Notes: generated by a model not told the origin, from the sequence alone. 64,000 nucleotides of DNA from Mucilaginibacter corticis (GCF_007558865.1 NZ_VLPK01000007.1:83215-147214), one strand, 5' to 3'. Counted from the first letter of the stretch, positions 38,063 through 46,838 are shown. Numbers and translations are program-made.

Positions 38063-39205
38063 ATGAAAATCAGACAAATCGTGGCATGCATGGCCCTGAT
38101 TGCAGGGTATGCTCACGCAGCTGCACAGCAAAAATATGTAATAACGGGTAAGGTAAACGGCCTGAAACAGGACATGAAGGTGATGCTGACTTACTTCCCT
38201 TCCAGGGAGGTCATGGTCAGCGATTCGGCTATTGTAAAAAATGGCATCTTTCACCTGGAAGGTAAAATTGCAAGGCCTTATATGGTTAATCTGTATCTGC
38301 GGTCATTCAACCCGCCGCCGCCCCAAAAACTGGTGATCGGTCAGGTTGTTCCTCCGCAGGACGGCCAGTCATTTTATCTGACTGCAGGCACGACAACCTT
38401 AACCGGCAATAGCCTGGCCTCGGCTGTCGTCAATAATCCCGTTCAAGCGGAATACATGGACTTGCAAAACAGGCTGCAGCCCCTGGAAAAATTATCGGGC
38501 CCCAACAATCTCGCTTTGTTTTACACGAAAAATCCTGATTCTATTGCCTTGTTCAAACAAAGACGTATGGTATTTGAAAAACAATACGTCAAGTTGAATG
38601 CTGATTTCGTCAAAAGCCATCCGGACTCGTATGTAGCCTTTGACCTGGTAAAGAATTATGCGATCGTTATTGAAGACCCGGAAGCTTTCGGGGATATGTT
38701 TAATGCCCTGTCACCGCAGTTTAAAAACTCGGATGAAGGAAAAAAAATGTCTTATAACCTCGCGATGGTTAAAAAATTTGCCATTGGGCAGCCCATTATG
38801 GATTTTACGCAAACCGACCCGAACGGTAAACCGGTTTCGCTGTCATCTTTAAAGGGCAAATACGTTTTGGTTGATTTTTGGGCAAGCTGGTGCGGCCCCT
38901 GCCGGATGGAATATCCGTTTATCCACAAGGCCTATGATGAATTTAAAAACAAAAATTTTGAAGTGATAGGCGTTTCACTGGATAATAACAAAGACCTGTG
39001 GTTGAACGCCATCAAAGACAATCATTTTGACTGGGTGGAGGTATGCGACCTGAAGGGCCGGCAGAATGCAGTGGCGGTAGCCTATGGTATCAGCGCAATT
39101 CCGCAAAGTTTACTGGTGGACCCAAATGGTATCATCATCGCAAAAAACCTGAGAGGAGAGGACCTGGTAGAAAAATTAAAAGAAGCTATTCAAACAGATA
39201 AATAA
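38063..39205 (+). CDS. TlpA-like thioredoxin with DUF4369-type domain
   Basis: This 380-residue exported protein has a signal peptide (about residues 1-22), a beta-rich N-terminal DUF4369-type domain (KYVITGKVNGLKQDMKVML), a helical linker region and a C-terminal thioredoxin fold with WCGPC (Cys277 and Cys280). It starts 20 bases after susD and is followed 7 bases later by another TlpA-like gene. It should act on thiols in the periplasm. It is more distant from the other two thioredoxins in the window than they are from each other. Confidence 0.93.
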   Translation: MKIRQIVACMALIAGYAHAAAQQKYVITGKVNGLKQDMKVMLTYFPSREVMVSDSAIVKNGIFHLEGKIARPYMVNLYLRSFNPPPPQKLVIGQVVPPQDGQSFYLTAGTTTLTGNSLASAVVNNPVQAEYMDLQNRLQPLEKLSGPNNLALFYTKNPDSIALFKQRRMVFEKQYVKLNADFVKSHPDSYVAFDLVKNYAIVIEDPEAFGDMFNALSPQFKNSDEGKKMSYNLAMVKKFAIGQPIMDFTQTDPNGKPVSLSSLKGKYVLVDFWASWCGPCRMEYPFIHKAYDEFKNKNFEVIGVSLDNNKDLWLNAIKDNHFDWVEVCDLKGRQNAVAVAYGISAIPQSLLVDPNGIIIAKNLRGEDLVEKLKEAIQTDK

Positions 39206-39212
39206 ACGTTAA

Positions 39213-40346
39213 ATGAAAAAACTAATTATTGCGGCTTTAGCCATTATGCCCTTTGCGGGATGGGCCCAAAGCGTCTCTTATACAGTTAAACTTAAGGACG
39301 AAAGCGCGCCCGCGTCCGAAAAGGCCCTTTTACTTTATGATATCGATGGTAAATCCTACCTGGATTCGGCGCGGATGGTTAATGGCGTATTTACCTTCAC
39401 CGGTACGGTGCCTTCCTACCCGGTGATGGCCAGGTTATGGGGCCATAATGCGTCCGCAGGTTTTGAAAACGGCCATTTGCCGGACGAGCTGTATTTCTTC
39501 CTGGAAAAGGGTACCATAAGGGTCGATGTGAAGGATTCGTTGAAATACGCCATAGTCACGGGGACAAAAAACAATGAGGATTATAACCGCTTCCAAACAT
39601 TTATGGCCGGCCCAAGGAACGGTCTCATGGAGATGAATAAAGAAGGTATACTAGCGGTGATGGCCAAAAAGAACACGCCGGCATTTGAGGCTGATTACAA
39701 ACCGAGGTATCAAAAGGCAGTAGAAATATACAAAAACCGCCAGTTAGCCTACATTAAGGCACACCCGAGCTCCTTTTCAAGTGTGATCGCGTTGAATGAA
39801 TGGGCCGGGTCAAAAATTGACCTTACGCAGGTTGAGCCATTGTATCATACTTTGGACGCTGATGTACGTAACACAAAAGCGGGACAGGACCTTTTAAAAC
39901 GGATGAACAGCGCCCGGTCCACGACTATCGGAGGTCTGGCACCATTATTTACCCAAAGTGATACCAGCGGAAAAGCGGTTAAGCTAAGCGATTTTCGCGG
40001 CAAATATGTGCTACTTGATTTTTGGGCGTCCTGGTGCGGGCCCTGCCGTGCCGAAAACCCCAATTATGTTAAAGCGTACGCCCAATATAAAGCAAAAGGT
40101 TTTGAAATGCTTGGCGTTTCGCTGGACCGCCCGGACGCCCGGGCCGCGTGGCTCGCGGCGATCAAAGCCGATGGTTTGACATGGACGCAAGTTTCTGATC
40201 TTAAATACTGGACCAACGACGTCGCCAAGCTTTATGACATCCGGTCTATCCCGCAGAATTTTCTGATTGACCCGCAGGGAAAAATTATTGCTATAAACCT
40301 GCGCGGAGAAGAGCTGGATAAAAAATTGTCGGCATTGTTTAAATAA
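39213..40346 (+). CDS. TlpA-like thioredoxin, paralogue of the first-system protein
   Basis: This 377-residue exported protein matches the 26848-27981 product in length and along the sequence: the active site WCGPC is at the same residues (Cys275, Cys278), and both have LFTQ before and SLDRP after it. A signal peptide covers about residues 1-18 and a DUF4369-type domain follows. It is the last gene of the second system and is followed by a strong terminator. It probably reduces disulfides in a substrate or partner of the second SusC/SusD pair. Confidence 0.93.
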   Translation: MKKLIIAALAIMPFAGWAQSVSYTVKLKDESAPASEKALLLYDIDGKSYLDSARMVNGVFTFTGTVPSYPVMARLWGHNASAGFENGHLPDELYFFLEKGTIRVDVKDSLKYAIVTGTKNNEDYNRFQTFMAGPRNGLMEMNKEGILAVMAKKNTPAFEADYKPRYQKAVEIYKNRQLAYIKAHPSSFSSVIALNEWAGSKIDLTQVEPLYHTLDADVRNTKAGQDLLKRMNSARSTTIGGLAPLFTQSDTSGKAVKLSDFRGKYVLLDFWASWCGPCRAENPNYVKAYAQYKAKGFEMLGVSLDRPDARAAWLAAIKADGLTWTQVSDLKYWTNDVAKLYDIRSIPQNFLIDPQGKIIAINLRGEELDKKLSALFK

Positions 40347-40364
40347 TATTGCGCTGCCATTCCC

Positions 40365-40397
40365 TGAAAAAGCCGCTGAACATCAGCGGCTTTTTCA
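40365..40397 (+). terminator. Rho-independent terminator closing the second SusC/SusD operon
   Basis: A perfect 15-base-pair inverted repeat (40365-40379 with 40383-40397) encloses a three-base loop, with an A run on the left arm and a T run on the right arm. It could act in both directions. Confidence 0.9.
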
Positions 40398-40520
40398 ATC
40401 ACAGACCGTTTCCGTGTTTATTAAATTATAACGCTAAAATCGTAGCGAAACGGGCTTGTTTCATATCGAAGGGCCAACGCGTTACACCATACAAGACGTG
40501 GCAAATGCATTCGTCAAGCT

Positions 40521-40814
40521 TTAAACAAACCGGTCAATGTTGCGGTAACACCGGCAGCGGATATCTTTATGCCCTGTTTTAGAATAAATTTTCAGGTCCA
40601 GCCATTTTTTCATCGGCCGGATAATCAAAAATGCGGTCCGCCGGTAAAACATGATACAGTTGGGCGTGGTGCTGATGACCACTTTGTTCCAGTCGGCTAC
40701 CTCCGCAAGGATCTTATCAAAAACCAGTACCAGTTCTTCGGACCGGCTATTCGAGAATTTGTTGTAAACCCTTTGCACCGGCAAACCCGAATGTACGCCC
40801 GAAATGCTTAAAGT
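40521..40814 (-). pseudogene. Likely remnant of a DUF5655-type protein gene
   Basis: A minus-strand frame without ATG, bounded by a stop codon at 40815-40817, encodes about 97 residues with a DUF5655-like pattern: LVFDKILAEV, then TPNCIMFYRRTAFLIIRPMK and a final RNIDRFV segment. The N-terminal part of such proteins and the normal C-terminal helix are absent. A TTG at 40784 could start a shorter version. The match is by eye only. The stretch from 40398 to 41066 otherwise holds only one possible 36-codon frame and no recognisable gene. Confidence 0.35.
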
Positions 40815-40833
40815 CTACTATGATGGCGAACTC

Positions 40834-40944
40834 TTACAGGTACATCGTGAATTTAAAATAAATCCCATTGCGTACGCTTGTTATAATTTTTTGTCCGTCC
40901 GGCCCACGATTTTCGCATTTTTTAATTACTGTCAAAGTTTCCAT
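40834..40944 (-). CDS. Possible small protein (36 aa)
   Basis: An ATG-initiated minus-strand frame of 36 codons lies just upstream of the DUF5655-type remnant and in the same direction. The product includes the segment KKCENRGPDGQKIITSVRNG. I do not recognise it. It may be the start of the decayed neighbouring gene, now out of frame, or chance. Confidence 0.2.
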   Translation of the reverse strand: METLTVIKKCENRGPDGQKIITSVRNGIYFKFTMYL

Positions 40945-41066
40945 AACCTGAAGATTTAAATGATTGAATGATTTGATATTTGTTTTGGAGTAGCGGAATC
41001 TGTCATCTCAAAACTATTTTCGCGACTGAATGTAGTTAGGATACAAGATCCAAACCATAACCTGTT

Positions 41067-42194
41067 ATGCCCGCAAAAGACTATCCCTTTTACATCAAAG
41101 CCCCGGCAGTGCTCATCGGCCTTTATTATTTGGTGAGCATCCTGACTATTTTGAACGGTGTCCTGATCCCTTTTGCTTTCGCAATTTTATTTGCGGTCCT
41201 GCTTAACCCTTTGTACAACCGTTTGCTGGATTACAAATTGCCAAGGCCGCTGGCTGTTCTGCTGACGGTACTGAGCGGCGTCGCTTTCATGGGACTGATC
41301 GGTTATTTAATGAGCAGCCAGATCGCGCAGTTCAGCCAGTCTTTTCCTGTTTTAAAGATCCGTTTCGTGCAGATGACGGACAGCCTGGAGCTTTGGATCA
41401 GCCAGCAATTCGGCGTATCGATCCAGAAACAGGTTTTGTTTGTTAAAAACGCCCTGGACAGCAGCCAGGCGGCTATTGGCAGCGTGATCGGAACGGTTTT
41501 CGGTACGCTCAGTTTGATGCTGATCATTCCCATTTATATATTTATGCTGCTGTTGTATAAGAACCTGATCCTGAATTTTTTATACGAAGTATTTTCTGAA
41601 GAACATTCCAAAAGTGTTGGCGAGGTATTGGCGCAAACCAAGTCAGCCATCCAAAGCTACATCGTGGGCCTGTTGATCGAAATGATCATTGTTTCCGCGC
41701 TCAATTCCCTGGCGCTGTTTATCATTGGCGTAAAGTACGCCATCCTGCTGGGCGTCATCGGCGGGGTCATCAATATCCTGCCCTATATCGGCGGATTTGT
41801 ATCGATCCTGCTGCCGGTCATCATCGCAACGGTCACCAAAGACGGTTATTCCGCGCAACTGGCCGTGATCGCCTCTTACCTGCTCATACAATTCGTGGAC
41901 AGCAATATCATCTTCCCGCGTTTTGTATCTGTAAAGGTCCAGATCAACGCGCTGATTTCCTTAGTCGCTGTTTTCCTGGGCAATATGATGTGGGGCATTC
42001 CCGGCATGTTTCTGATGCTGCCGATGGTTGCTGTCATGAAGATCATTTTTGACCGCGTAGATGACCTCAAACCCTGGGGCAAACTTTTGGGCGATGAAAT
42101 ACCCATCCGCCATATGGGACAGATCTGGGGCAGGCCCGGGCGGCGCAAAAAAACTGACAGCATCAACGTACCGTTGAAAGAAGCGATCAAATAA
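41067..42194 (+). CDS. AI-2E family transporter (PerM-like permease)
   Basis: This 375-residue inner-membrane protein has about seven to eight helices and the AI-2E family layout: two N-terminal helices, a soluble segment at about residues 90-140 (QFSQSFPVLKIRFVQMTDSL), then a group of helices with the conserved GVIGGVINILPYIGGFVSIL segment and, near the end, NMMWGIPGMFLMLPMVAVMK. The family is widespread; some members are linked to autoinducer-2 export or sodium/proton exchange, but most are uncharacterised. A short tail of about 40 charged residues follows. It precedes acetate kinase by 64 bases, so the genes may be in one transcript. Confidence 0.9.
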   Translation: MPAKDYPFYIKAPAVLIGLYYLVSILTILNGVLIPFAFAILFAVLLNPLYNRLLDYKLPRPLAVLLTVLSGVAFMGLIGYLMSSQIAQFSQSFPVLKIRFVQMTDSLELWISQQFGVSIQKQVLFVKNALDSSQAAIGSVIGTVFGTLSLMLIIPIYIFMLLLYKNLILNFLYEVFSEEHSKSVGEVLAQTKSAIQSYIVGLLIEMIIVSALNSLALFIIGVKYAILLGVIGGVINILPYIGGFVSILLPVIIATVTKDGYSAQLAVIASYLLIQFVDSNIIFPRFVSVKVQINALISLVAVFLGNMMWGIPGMFLMLPMVAVMKIIFDRVDDLKPWGKLLGDEIPIRHMGQIWGRPGRRKKTDSINVPLKEAIK

Positions 42195-42258
42195 TCCTCG
42201 TTTGCAATTGATAACATAATCATAACAAACCAAGACCCGCCGAAGCTGTTGCTTTGAT

Positions 42259-43431
42259 ATGGCAAACAACAAACAGGTGATCTTAGCGGTCAATGGCGGC
42301 TCTTCCAGTCTGAAGACCGCGGTCTTTGACAGCGATACGCTGGAAGAACTTTTTACTGCAAAAGCAAAAGGTTTGAACGCTGAAAAAGCTGTCCTGGAGA
42401 TCAAAGATGCGAACGGCAAATCCATTCTTGAAAAAGAAGATCAGCTGGATAGCCGCCAGGCTGCAGAAGCGATCATTCAATGGCTGAAAGATGCTGCGCT
42501 GACCATCACCGCCATAGGCCATCGGGTCGTGCACGGCGGCCTGCAGCATCGTGTACCCGAACAGATCTCCGCATCTTTACTGGCTGACCTGGAAGCGCTC
42601 TACTTTGTTGATCCGGAACATTTACCCGCTGAAGCCGAACTTATCCGGCAATTTGAAAAGGCTTTTCCAAAAGCCAGACAGGTCGCCTGTTTTGATACCT
42701 TTTTCCACCGTGATCTGCCTGAGGTTGCCCGTAATTTTCCTATCCCTGAAAAATATGCAGAACATGGGTTGATCCGCTTCGGCTTTCATGGGCTATCCTA
42801 TGAATATATCTGGGAAACGCTGCAACAGGAGATAGCGTGGCTGGATGATAAAAAGTTAGTGACCGCCCACCTGGGCAGCGGCGCGAGTATGACGGCCGTG
42901 GCCGGCGGTAAGTCAGTTGACACGACGATGGGCTTTAGCCCGGCGGGCGGGCTGGTTATGGGTAACCGTACCGGTGACCTGGACCCGGGCGTTTTATTAT
43001 ACCTGTTAAAAAACGAGAACCTTGCTGTTGCGGACCTGGAAGAGCTGCTGAATAAAAATTCCGGCTTAAAAGCGATTGCCGGTAACAGCGATGTGGAAGC
43101 GCTTTTGAAAAGCAGGAACCGCAGCAAAAAGGCCGCAGCGGGTCTGGAACACTTTTGCTATAGTGCCCGTAAGTTCATCGCTGCGCTTGCCGCAGCGATG
43201 GGCGGCATCGATCTCCTGGTCTTTACCGGGGGAATCGCGGAGAATTCGCCGGACATCCGGCAACTTATCTGTAACGGTCTTGAGTTTATGGGCATCGAAA
43301 TTGATGAGCGGGCCAATGAAAAGGACACCGTGATTTCCGCCACACAAAGTCGGGTGGAAGTACGGGTGATCAAAACCAATGAGGAAAGAATGATTGCAAA
43401 ACACGTTAAAGCTATACTCCAGGAATCATGA
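42259..43431 (+). CDS. ackA: Acetate kinase
   Basis: This 390-residue enzyme interconverts acetyl phosphate plus ADP and acetate plus ATP. The N-terminal phosphate-binding motif NGGSSSLK is at residues 12-19 (a G replaces the usual S or A). Other family motifs are HRVVHGG, FDTFFHRDLP, RFGFHGLSYEYI, TAHLGSGASM, GFSPAGGLVMGNRTGDLDPG, FTGGIAENSPDIR and the C-terminal NEERMIAKH. Length is normal. Its stop codon overlaps the start of the phosphoketolase gene (ATGA), so the two are translationally coupled. Together they make ATP from sugar phosphates by way of acetyl phosphate. Confidence 0.96.
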   Translation: MANNKQVILAVNGGSSSLKTAVFDSDTLEELFTAKAKGLNAEKAVLEIKDANGKSILEKEDQLDSRQAAEAIIQWLKDAALTITAIGHRVVHGGLQHRVPEQISASLLADLEALYFVDPEHLPAEAELIRQFEKAFPKARQVACFDTFFHRDLPEVARNFPIPEKYAEHGLIRFGFHGLSYEYIWETLQQEIAWLDDKKLVTAHLGSGASMTAVAGGKSVDTTMGFSPAGGLVMGNRTGDLDPGVLLYLLKNENLAVADLEELLNKNSGLKAIAGNSDVEALLKSRNRSKKAAAGLEHFCYSARKFIAALAAAMGGIDLLVFTGGIAENSPDIRQLICNGLEFMGIEIDERANEKDTVISATQSRVEVRVIKTNEERMIAKHVKAILQES

Positions 43432-44249
43432 TCAATGAGCAAACCCTTGCAGGACTGCATGCCTACTGGCAGGCAGCCAATTACCTGGCAGCAGGCCAGA
43501 TCTATTTATTGGATAATCCCTTAATGAAAGAAGCGTTGCGCCCCGAGCATATCAAACCCCGGCTGCTGGGCCACTGGGGGACTTCACCGGGTTTAAACCT
43601 GATCTATGTGCATTTGAACCGTTTAATCAAGGATACGGATGCCGATATATTTTTGATTTGCGGGCCGGGCCACGGCGCGCCTGCGATCGTCGCCAACACT
43701 TACCTGGAAGGAACCTATGCTGAGCTATACCCGAAAGTTACCGAAGATGAAGCAGGCATCAAACAGCTTTTCCGCCAGTTTTCAACGCCGGGCGGTATCC
43801 CCAGCCATGTCAGCGCGCATACGCCGGGCTCTATACACGAAGGCGGCGAACTGGGTTATGCACTGGTACATGCTTTTGGTGCCGTTTTCGATCATCCCGA
43901 CCTGATCGCTGCCTGCGTCATCGGCGACGGCGAAGCCGAAACGGGCCCGCTGGCAGGCAGCTGGAAATCGATCAATTTCCTGAACCCGGCGCGTGACGGC
44001 GCAGTATTGCCGATCCTGCACCTGAACGGTTATAAAATTTCCGGACCGACCGTGCTGGGACGAATGGCCGATGACGAACTCGAACAATTTTTTGACAGCC
44101 AGGGTTACCAGGCTTATTTTGTCGAAGGAACAGATCCTTTGGATGTGCACCGCAAATGGCCGCCGCGCTGGATAGCTGCTATGTCAGTATCCGGGCTATA
44201 CAGGAAGCCGCACGAAAAGGCGAACCGAGCGAAGCGCCCTGGCCGATGA
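43428..44249 (+). CDS. xfp: Phosphoketolase, N-terminal part (frameshifted)
   Basis: This frame encodes the first about 240 residues of a xylulose-5-phosphate/fructose-6-phosphate phosphoketolase: GPGHGAPAIVANTYLEGTYA, TPGSIHEGGELGYALVHAFG and the thiamine-diphosphate motif GDGEAETGPLA are present. The match ends at FVEGTDPLDVHRK near 44156; the 30 residues after that are in the wrong frame and do not match the family. The protein continues in the next frame from the ATG at 44156. A single missing A in a short A run at 44154-44156 would explain the break. The gene starts at an overlap with the acetate kinase stop. The active enzyme would split xylulose-5-P or fructose-6-P and phosphate into acetyl phosphate and an aldose phosphate. 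Confidence 0.88.
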   Translation: MINEQTLAGLHAYWQAANYLAAGQIYLLDNPLMKEALRPEHIKPRLLGHWGTSPGLNLIYVHLNRLIKDTDADIFLICGPGHGAPAIVANTYLEGTYAELYPKVTEDEAGIKQLFRQFSTPGGIPSHVSAHTPGSIHEGGELGYALVHAFGAVFDHPDLIAACVIGDGEAETGPLAGSWKSINFLNPARDGAVLPILHLNGYKISGPTVLGRMADDELEQFFDSQGYQAYFVEGTDPLDVHRKWPPRWIAAMSVSGLYRKPHEKANRAKRPGR

Positions 44250-45778
44250 TCATTCTCCGAACTTTAAAGGGCTGGACCGGGCCCAAGTCATGGGACGGTC
44301 AAGCTATCGAAGGTACGTTCCGTGCCCACCAGGTGCCATTAACCGGAGTCAAGGAAGATCCCGATAAATTGAAAGCTGTCGAAGCATGGTTACGCAGTTA
44401 CGAACCTGAAAAGCTATTTGACGAAAACGGTAAAATTCCGGCGGCTATAAAAGCAATGGCGCCTCAAGGCAACAAGCGCATGAGTGCATCGCCCTACGCA
44501 AATGGCGGCCAATTGCTGAAAGATTTGGTGTTGCCTGACTTTAATGCCTATGCCATCCAGCTGGACGAACCGGCTGTTAGCGAAGCAGGCAGCACGAAAA
44601 AGCTGGGCGAATATTTGCGTGATGTTTTCCGGCTTAATGAAGAACAAAAGAACTTCCGGCTGTATTGCCCGGATGAAACAGAATCCAATAAACTGGAAGC
44701 TGTTTTTGAAGCCACGGAACGCTGTTTTATGGAACTGATTTTGCCAACCGATGATAAATTATCACCGGAAGGCCGCGTGATGGAAGTGCTGAGTGAACAT
44801 TTGTGTGAAGGCTGGCTGGAGGGTTACCTGCTCACCGGCAGGCATGGGATCTTCCCCTGTTATGAAGCCTTCGTGACGATCATCGATTCCATGTTTAACC
44901 AACACGCCAAATGGCTCAAATCCTGCGAGGAGATCCCCTGGCGCAAGCCCGTAGCCTCGCTCAATTATCTGCTGACCTACCATGCCTGGCGCCAGGATCA
45001 CAACGGTTACAGTCACCAGGGGCCCGGTTTTATCGATACCGTGGTCAATAAAAAGAGTAAAGTGATCAGGATCTACCTGCCGCCGGATAGTAATACCTTG
45101 CTGGCCATCGGGGACCATTGCCTGCGCAGCCGGAACTATGTGAACGTGATCATCGCCGGCAAGCAGCCCGCTCTGCAATACATGAATATGGCTGACGCGG
45201 TAGAACACGCCAAACGCGGTGCCTCTGACTGGAAATGGGCCGGGAATACGAATGGCGAAAAGCCGGATGTGATCTTAGCTTGTGCCGGTGATGTACCCAC
45301 ACTGGAAACTGTCGCTGCCGCCTGGCTGCTGCAAAATCACCTGCCCGGTTTAAAGGTACGTGTAGTGAACGTCATCGACCTGATGGCGCTGTCGCCTCAT
45401 GATTATCACCCGCATGGCATGTCTGCAGGACTCTTCGCCGAACTTTTTACAGAAAGTTCAGACGTGATCTTCGCCTTTCACGGCTATGTGCGCATCATCC
45501 ATGACCTGATCCATGGCCGTCCAAATCCCGGGCGCTTTCATGTGCGTGGCTATATGGAAGAAGGCACGACCACCACGCCCTTTGATATGACCGTCTTAAA
45601 CCAGATGAGCCGCTATCATCTGGCAGCGGACGCGATCCGGCGGCTGGCCGAAAAACCTGAAGGGGGAGATGCTTTCCTGCAATGGTGCGATAACCAACTT
45701 GCCGCACATACGGATTATATCCATGAGCACCTGGATGATCAGCCCGAAATCAAAAATTGGAAATGGACAAAGCCGTAA
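44156..45778 (+). CDS. xfp: Phosphoketolase, C-terminal part (frameshifted)
   Basis: This 540-residue frame continues the phosphoketolase exactly where the first part stops, with MAAALDSCYVSIRAIQEAAR and then PWPMIILRTLKGWTGPKSWD, followed by FRAHQVPL, YHAWRQDHNGYSHQGPGFID and RSRNYVNVIIAGKQP, all family motifs. Added to the first 240 residues it gives about 780, close to the normal phosphoketolase length of about 790-800. It has its own ATG at 44156, so it could be made separately by re-initiation. Whether the break is real or a sequencing error cannot be told from the sequence. Confidence 0.88.
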   Translation: MAAALDSCYVSIRAIQEAARKGEPSEAPWPMIILRTLKGWTGPKSWDGQAIEGTFRAHQVPLTGVKEDPDKLKAVEAWLRSYEPEKLFDENGKIPAAIKAMAPQGNKRMSASPYANGGQLLKDLVLPDFNAYAIQLDEPAVSEAGSTKKLGEYLRDVFRLNEEQKNFRLYCPDETESNKLEAVFEATERCFMELILPTDDKLSPEGRVMEVLSEHLCEGWLEGYLLTGRHGIFPCYEAFVTIIDSMFNQHAKWLKSCEEIPWRKPVASLNYLLTYHAWRQDHNGYSHQGPGFIDTVVNKKSKVIRIYLPPDSNTLLAIGDHCLRSRNYVNVIIAGKQPALQYMNMADAVEHAKRGASDWKWAGNTNGEKPDVILACAGDVPTLETVAAAWLLQNHLPGLKVRVVNVIDLMALSPHDYHPHGMSAGLFAELFTESSDVIFAFHGYVRIIHDLIHGRPNPGRFHVRGYMEEGTTTTPFDMTVLNQMSRYHLAADAIRRLAEKPEGGDAFLQWCDNQLAAHTDYIHEHLDDQPEIKNWKWTKP

Positions 45779-45792
45779 ATGACCCTGGTTTT

Positions 45793-46035
45793 TCAATCTG
45801 AATTGGATAATTTCATGGTCGTTTGCATCAGCTTTTCAGGGGTAGTTAAGAGAACTGAAGCGATGTCGTATAACCTTTCAACCGTAATGGCAGATTTGCC
45901 GGTCTCTATTTTGCTATAGGCATTTTGAGACATGTTCATTTTGAGCGCCACATACTCCTGGGAGTAACCTAAAGATTCCCGTTGGTTTTTGATATTTTTT
46001 AATAAGAATTTGATTTTCTTAGCCCTGTCAGCCAT
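45793..46035 (-). CDS. XRE-type helix-turn-helix regulator
   Basis: This 80-residue protein is little more than one HTH domain of the Cro/C1 type: SLGYSQEYVALKMNMSQNAY, then KIETGKSAITVERLYDIASV. Such small XRE proteins bind DNA as dimers. Its stop lies 14 bases from the end of the convergent phosphoketolase gene. No target is visible next to it, but the divergent gene at 46282 lies across a 246-base AT-rich gap that could hold a shared operator. Confidence 0.9.
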   Translation of the reverse strand: MADRAKKIKFLLKNIKNQRESLGYSQEYVALKMNMSQNAYSKIETGKSAITVERLYDIASVLLTTPEKLMQTTMKLSNSD

Positions 46036-46281
46036 TATTTTAAAATTCGAGTTGGGATTATTGTCGTCAGTTACCGGAAAATAATGCGAAAAGATATGGC
46101 AGCGGAAAATATTATATCAAATTTTATAATTGCACCGTAAAATAGCAGAAACGGCGCGAATTACCAAAAATAGAATTAACAATTTGATCATCAAAAAGTT
46201 AAAACAAAACACTGCGAAAAATATTGTTTATATAACTCTATGAGTTCTCAAATATACCTGGGTTGCTCGTTCAGCGTCTAA

Positions 46282-46509
46282 ATGCCTATTAACACAAGTT
46301 TTATGGTACTGATATCTGACGAACTGTTCGCAGACCTGAGAAATCAGCGCTGCAAAATCCACAAAAAACAACCTCATATAGAGCTTGTAGACAATAAACT
46401 GGAACTGGATTGCTGTTGCGATGCCTTCAAACTCTTTTGTTATAAAGAAGTGATCGCAATTTTAAATGAGCAGAAAAGTCATCTGTTACCACCTAACCTG
46501 ATCAATTAA
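46282..46509 (+). CDS. Small hypothetical protein with CCC motif (75 aa)
   Basis: This 75-residue protein has a central ELDCCCDAFKLFCYKEVIAI segment with three adjacent Cys and a fourth six residues later. That may be a metal site or a reactive thiol group. It has no signal peptide. It is followed 13 bases later by a small zinc-ribbon protein, so the two may form an operon. No family is recognised; the Cys pattern and the adjacent gene argue that it is real. Confidence 0.6.
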   Translation: MPINTSFMVLISDELFADLRNQRCKIHKKQPHIELVDNKLELDCCCDAFKLFCYKEVIAILNEQKSHLLPPNLIN

Positions 46510-46522
46510 CCAAATATTCTTT

Positions 46523-46699
46523 ATGTCTGATATCAACAATCACAATCTGAAAAGTATCCATTGTCCGAACTGCGATACGATATCGCATCACAAAATTTCA
46601 AGGGGAGAAATATTTGAAATGTTCTTTTTTTGGCTGCCCGTCGAAAAGTACAGGTGTTATCACTGCAATAATAAATTTTTTATCATCACCGGATTTTAA
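46523..46699 (+). CDS. Small zinc-ribbon-like protein (58 aa)
   Basis: This ATG-initiated frame of 58 codons has two CxxC knuckles: CPNC at residues 14-17 and CYHC near residues 45-48. That is the pattern of a zinc ribbon. The segment between them is hydrophobic (EMFFFWLPV). A zinc ribbon of this size could bind nucleic acid or a protein partner. It directly follows the CCC-motif gene and is closed by the terminators at 46809 and 46955. The two knuckles make chance unlikely. Confidence 0.65.
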   Translation: MSDINNHNLKSIHCPNCDTISHHKISRGEIFEMFFFWLPVEKYRCYHCNNKFFIITGF

Positions 46700-46808
46700 G
46701 AAATAGTAAAATTCAATTTCAATAAAACAAAATCTGTGTTTATCTATTATTTATTTAATTGTTTAATAATAGGGGTATTATTAATTAATCAGTCAGTTAA
46801 TTGGTTTT

Positions 46809-46838
46809 TAGGCTAATCAGGAATGGTTAGCCTTTTTA
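46809..46838 (+). terminator. Rho-independent terminator after the zinc-ribbon gene
   Basis: An 8-9-base-pair stem (about 46810-46818 with 46825-46833, one G-T pair) with a six-base loop is followed by a T run at 46833-46837. Confidence 0.75.

Noticed and set aside
13179..40397. A mobile element or integrated island covering both SusC/SusD systems
   Set aside because: I saw no transposase, integrase, tRNA or flanking direct repeat at the edges. The two systems look like normal chromosomal gene sets.
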